Below are positions 63,574 through 64,000 of a DNA stretch of 64,000 nt, piece by piece. The translations under genes and the position numbers were made by a program. Each line of letters opens with the position of its first letter. Position 1 is the first letter of the stretch. Under the pieces are notes generated by a model. The model was given only the letters and a program-made list of their open reading frames with translations. It made no database searches and was not told the DNA's origin. Source of the stretch: Actinophytocola sp049647105 (lineage in GTDB: Bacteria; Actinomycetota; Actinomycetes; Mycobacteriales; Pseudonocardiaceae); NCBI RefSeq assembly GCF_049647105.1, contig NZ_JBARWZ010000254.1:1-64000 (forward strand), read 5' to 3'.

Positions 63574-63999
63574 TCAGGTCCGCAGCGAGTCCCGGAGCAT
63601 GCGGTGCGCGGCGGCCCTCGGGTCGGGGTCGACCTCGATCAACGCGTTGACCACGGCACCGTCGACCAGCGCGATCAGCTGCTCGAGGCGGCGGTCGTCG
63701 ACCGGGCTGCCGCAGCGGTCGAGGACCTCCTGCAGGAGACCGCGCAGCTCGGCACCGAGAGTGCCCATGAGCGGACGCAGATATGGCCGCCTGCCGGTCG
63801 CGACAAGGCGTTCGTAGCGGAGAAGCACCAGCTCGGCGTCGCGGTTGCCTGCCGGAGGGCCGAGGAGCTGGTCGAGCACGAGGTCGACGACGGAGTCGAG
63901 ATCGCGGTGCTCGGCGGGCAGCGCCTCGAGCTGCGCGCGGCCGCGCTCCAGCTCGGTGCGGCCATGGTGTTCGACAGCGGCGGCGATCAGTTCGTCGAG
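63574..63999 (-). CDS. TetR-family regulator, C-terminal part, 5' end outside the window
   Basis: 141 codons are open from the window edge to the stop. The sequence (LDELIAAAVEHHGRTELERG; LDSVVDLVLDQLLGPPAG; LLRYERLVATGRRPYLRPLM; LEQLIALVDGAVVNALIEVD) is the helical ligand and dimerisation domain of TetR/AcrR regulators. The DNA-binding helix-turn-helix lies outside, so the target is unknown. Confidence 0.75.
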   Translation of the reverse strand, partial: LDELIAAAVEHHGRTELERGRAQLEALPAEHRDLDSVVDLVLDQLLGPPAGNRDAELVLLRYERLVATGRRPYLRPLMGTLGAELRGLLQEVLDRCGSPVDDRRLEQLIALVDGAVVNALIEVDPDPRAAAHRMLRDSLRT

Positions 64000-64000
64000 C

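Noticed and set aside
1..64000. tRNA, rRNA and complete insertion sequences
   Set aside because: No cloverleaf-like sequences, rRNA segments or transposase genes were recognised by eye; a covariance-model scan would be needed to exclude small RNAs.

Overview
The window comes from a very GC-rich actinobacterium, most likely a member of the Pseudonocardiaceae (Lentzea, Saccharothrix or Actinosynnema type). This rests on the coding bias, mycothiol biosynthesis (mshD), a GlnR-LmeA-thioredoxin-rhodanese block with the same neighbours as in mycobacteria, ESX (type VII secretion) accessory genes, an RsiG-type anti-sigma factor and many leaderless TANNNT promoters directly before ATG or GTG. Genus and species are inference. 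No tRNA, rRNA, CRISPR array or complete insertion sequence was seen. LAYOUT. 1-2906: 3' part of an LCP cell-wall ligase with a long repetitive N-terminus. 2926-3652: phoU behind a PHO box. 3649-7131 (minus): ESX cassette A (small substrate, DUF3558 lipoprotein, PPE-like protein, EspG). 7364-11435 (minus): pstSCAB behind a second PHO box. 11607-21805: core block with mshD, glnR, an lmeA-like gene, a thioredoxin, a cysteine leader peptide followed by DUF4395, thiosulfate sulfurtransferase and DUF1416, then a nitrobindin, an aminotransferase IV, a Fur-family regulator, ygfZ, a BKACE-like enzyme and an RsiG homologue. 21840-23074: a conserved hypothetical gene and DUF3073. 23087-30719: inositol uptake and catabolism operon with a divergent LacI repressor. 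30850-34537: an RCC1/DUF11 secreted protein plus a fragment of a paralogue, an SGNH esterase and arfB. 34562-37209: purM and purF. 37274-44559: mycothiol-dependent enzyme and ESX cassette B (EspC-like, DUF1023 hydrolase, SCP2-like, EspG, PPE-like, WXG-like, DUF3558, secretion-associated protein). 44749-50761: GGDEF/EAL enzyme, GH25 muramidase, and surface or membrane proteins. 50886-54048: purL, purQ, purS. 54250-63503: assorted metabolic genes ending in purB. 63574 to the end: a partial TetR regulator. HOW IT WORKS TOGETHER. The pur genes form a dispersed purine pathway. The two PHO boxes indicate phosphate-starvation control of pstSCAB and phoU. The leader peptide suggests cysteine-responsive control of the sulfur-transfer genes. 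An RsiG-like c-di-GMP receptor and a c-di-GMP enzyme both lie in the window. The two ESX cassettes have the same gene content and no core secretion machinery, so they presumably use an apparatus encoded elsewhere. MOST UNUSUAL SIGNAL. A family of dispersed intergenic elements (12514-12627, 20024-20138, 32977-33140, 44584-44742, 56851-57113, 59329-59545) combines paired DnaA-box-like nonamers at a fixed 19-bp pitch, one or two outward-facing promoters matching the RecA-NDp/PafBC DNA-damage motif, and, in full-length copies, terminal inverted repeats built on GGCCTCCGGCCCCC. Two copies have LexA-type boxes next to them. Most of these promoters point antisense into the 3' ends of neighbouring genes. 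I do not know a description of this family.
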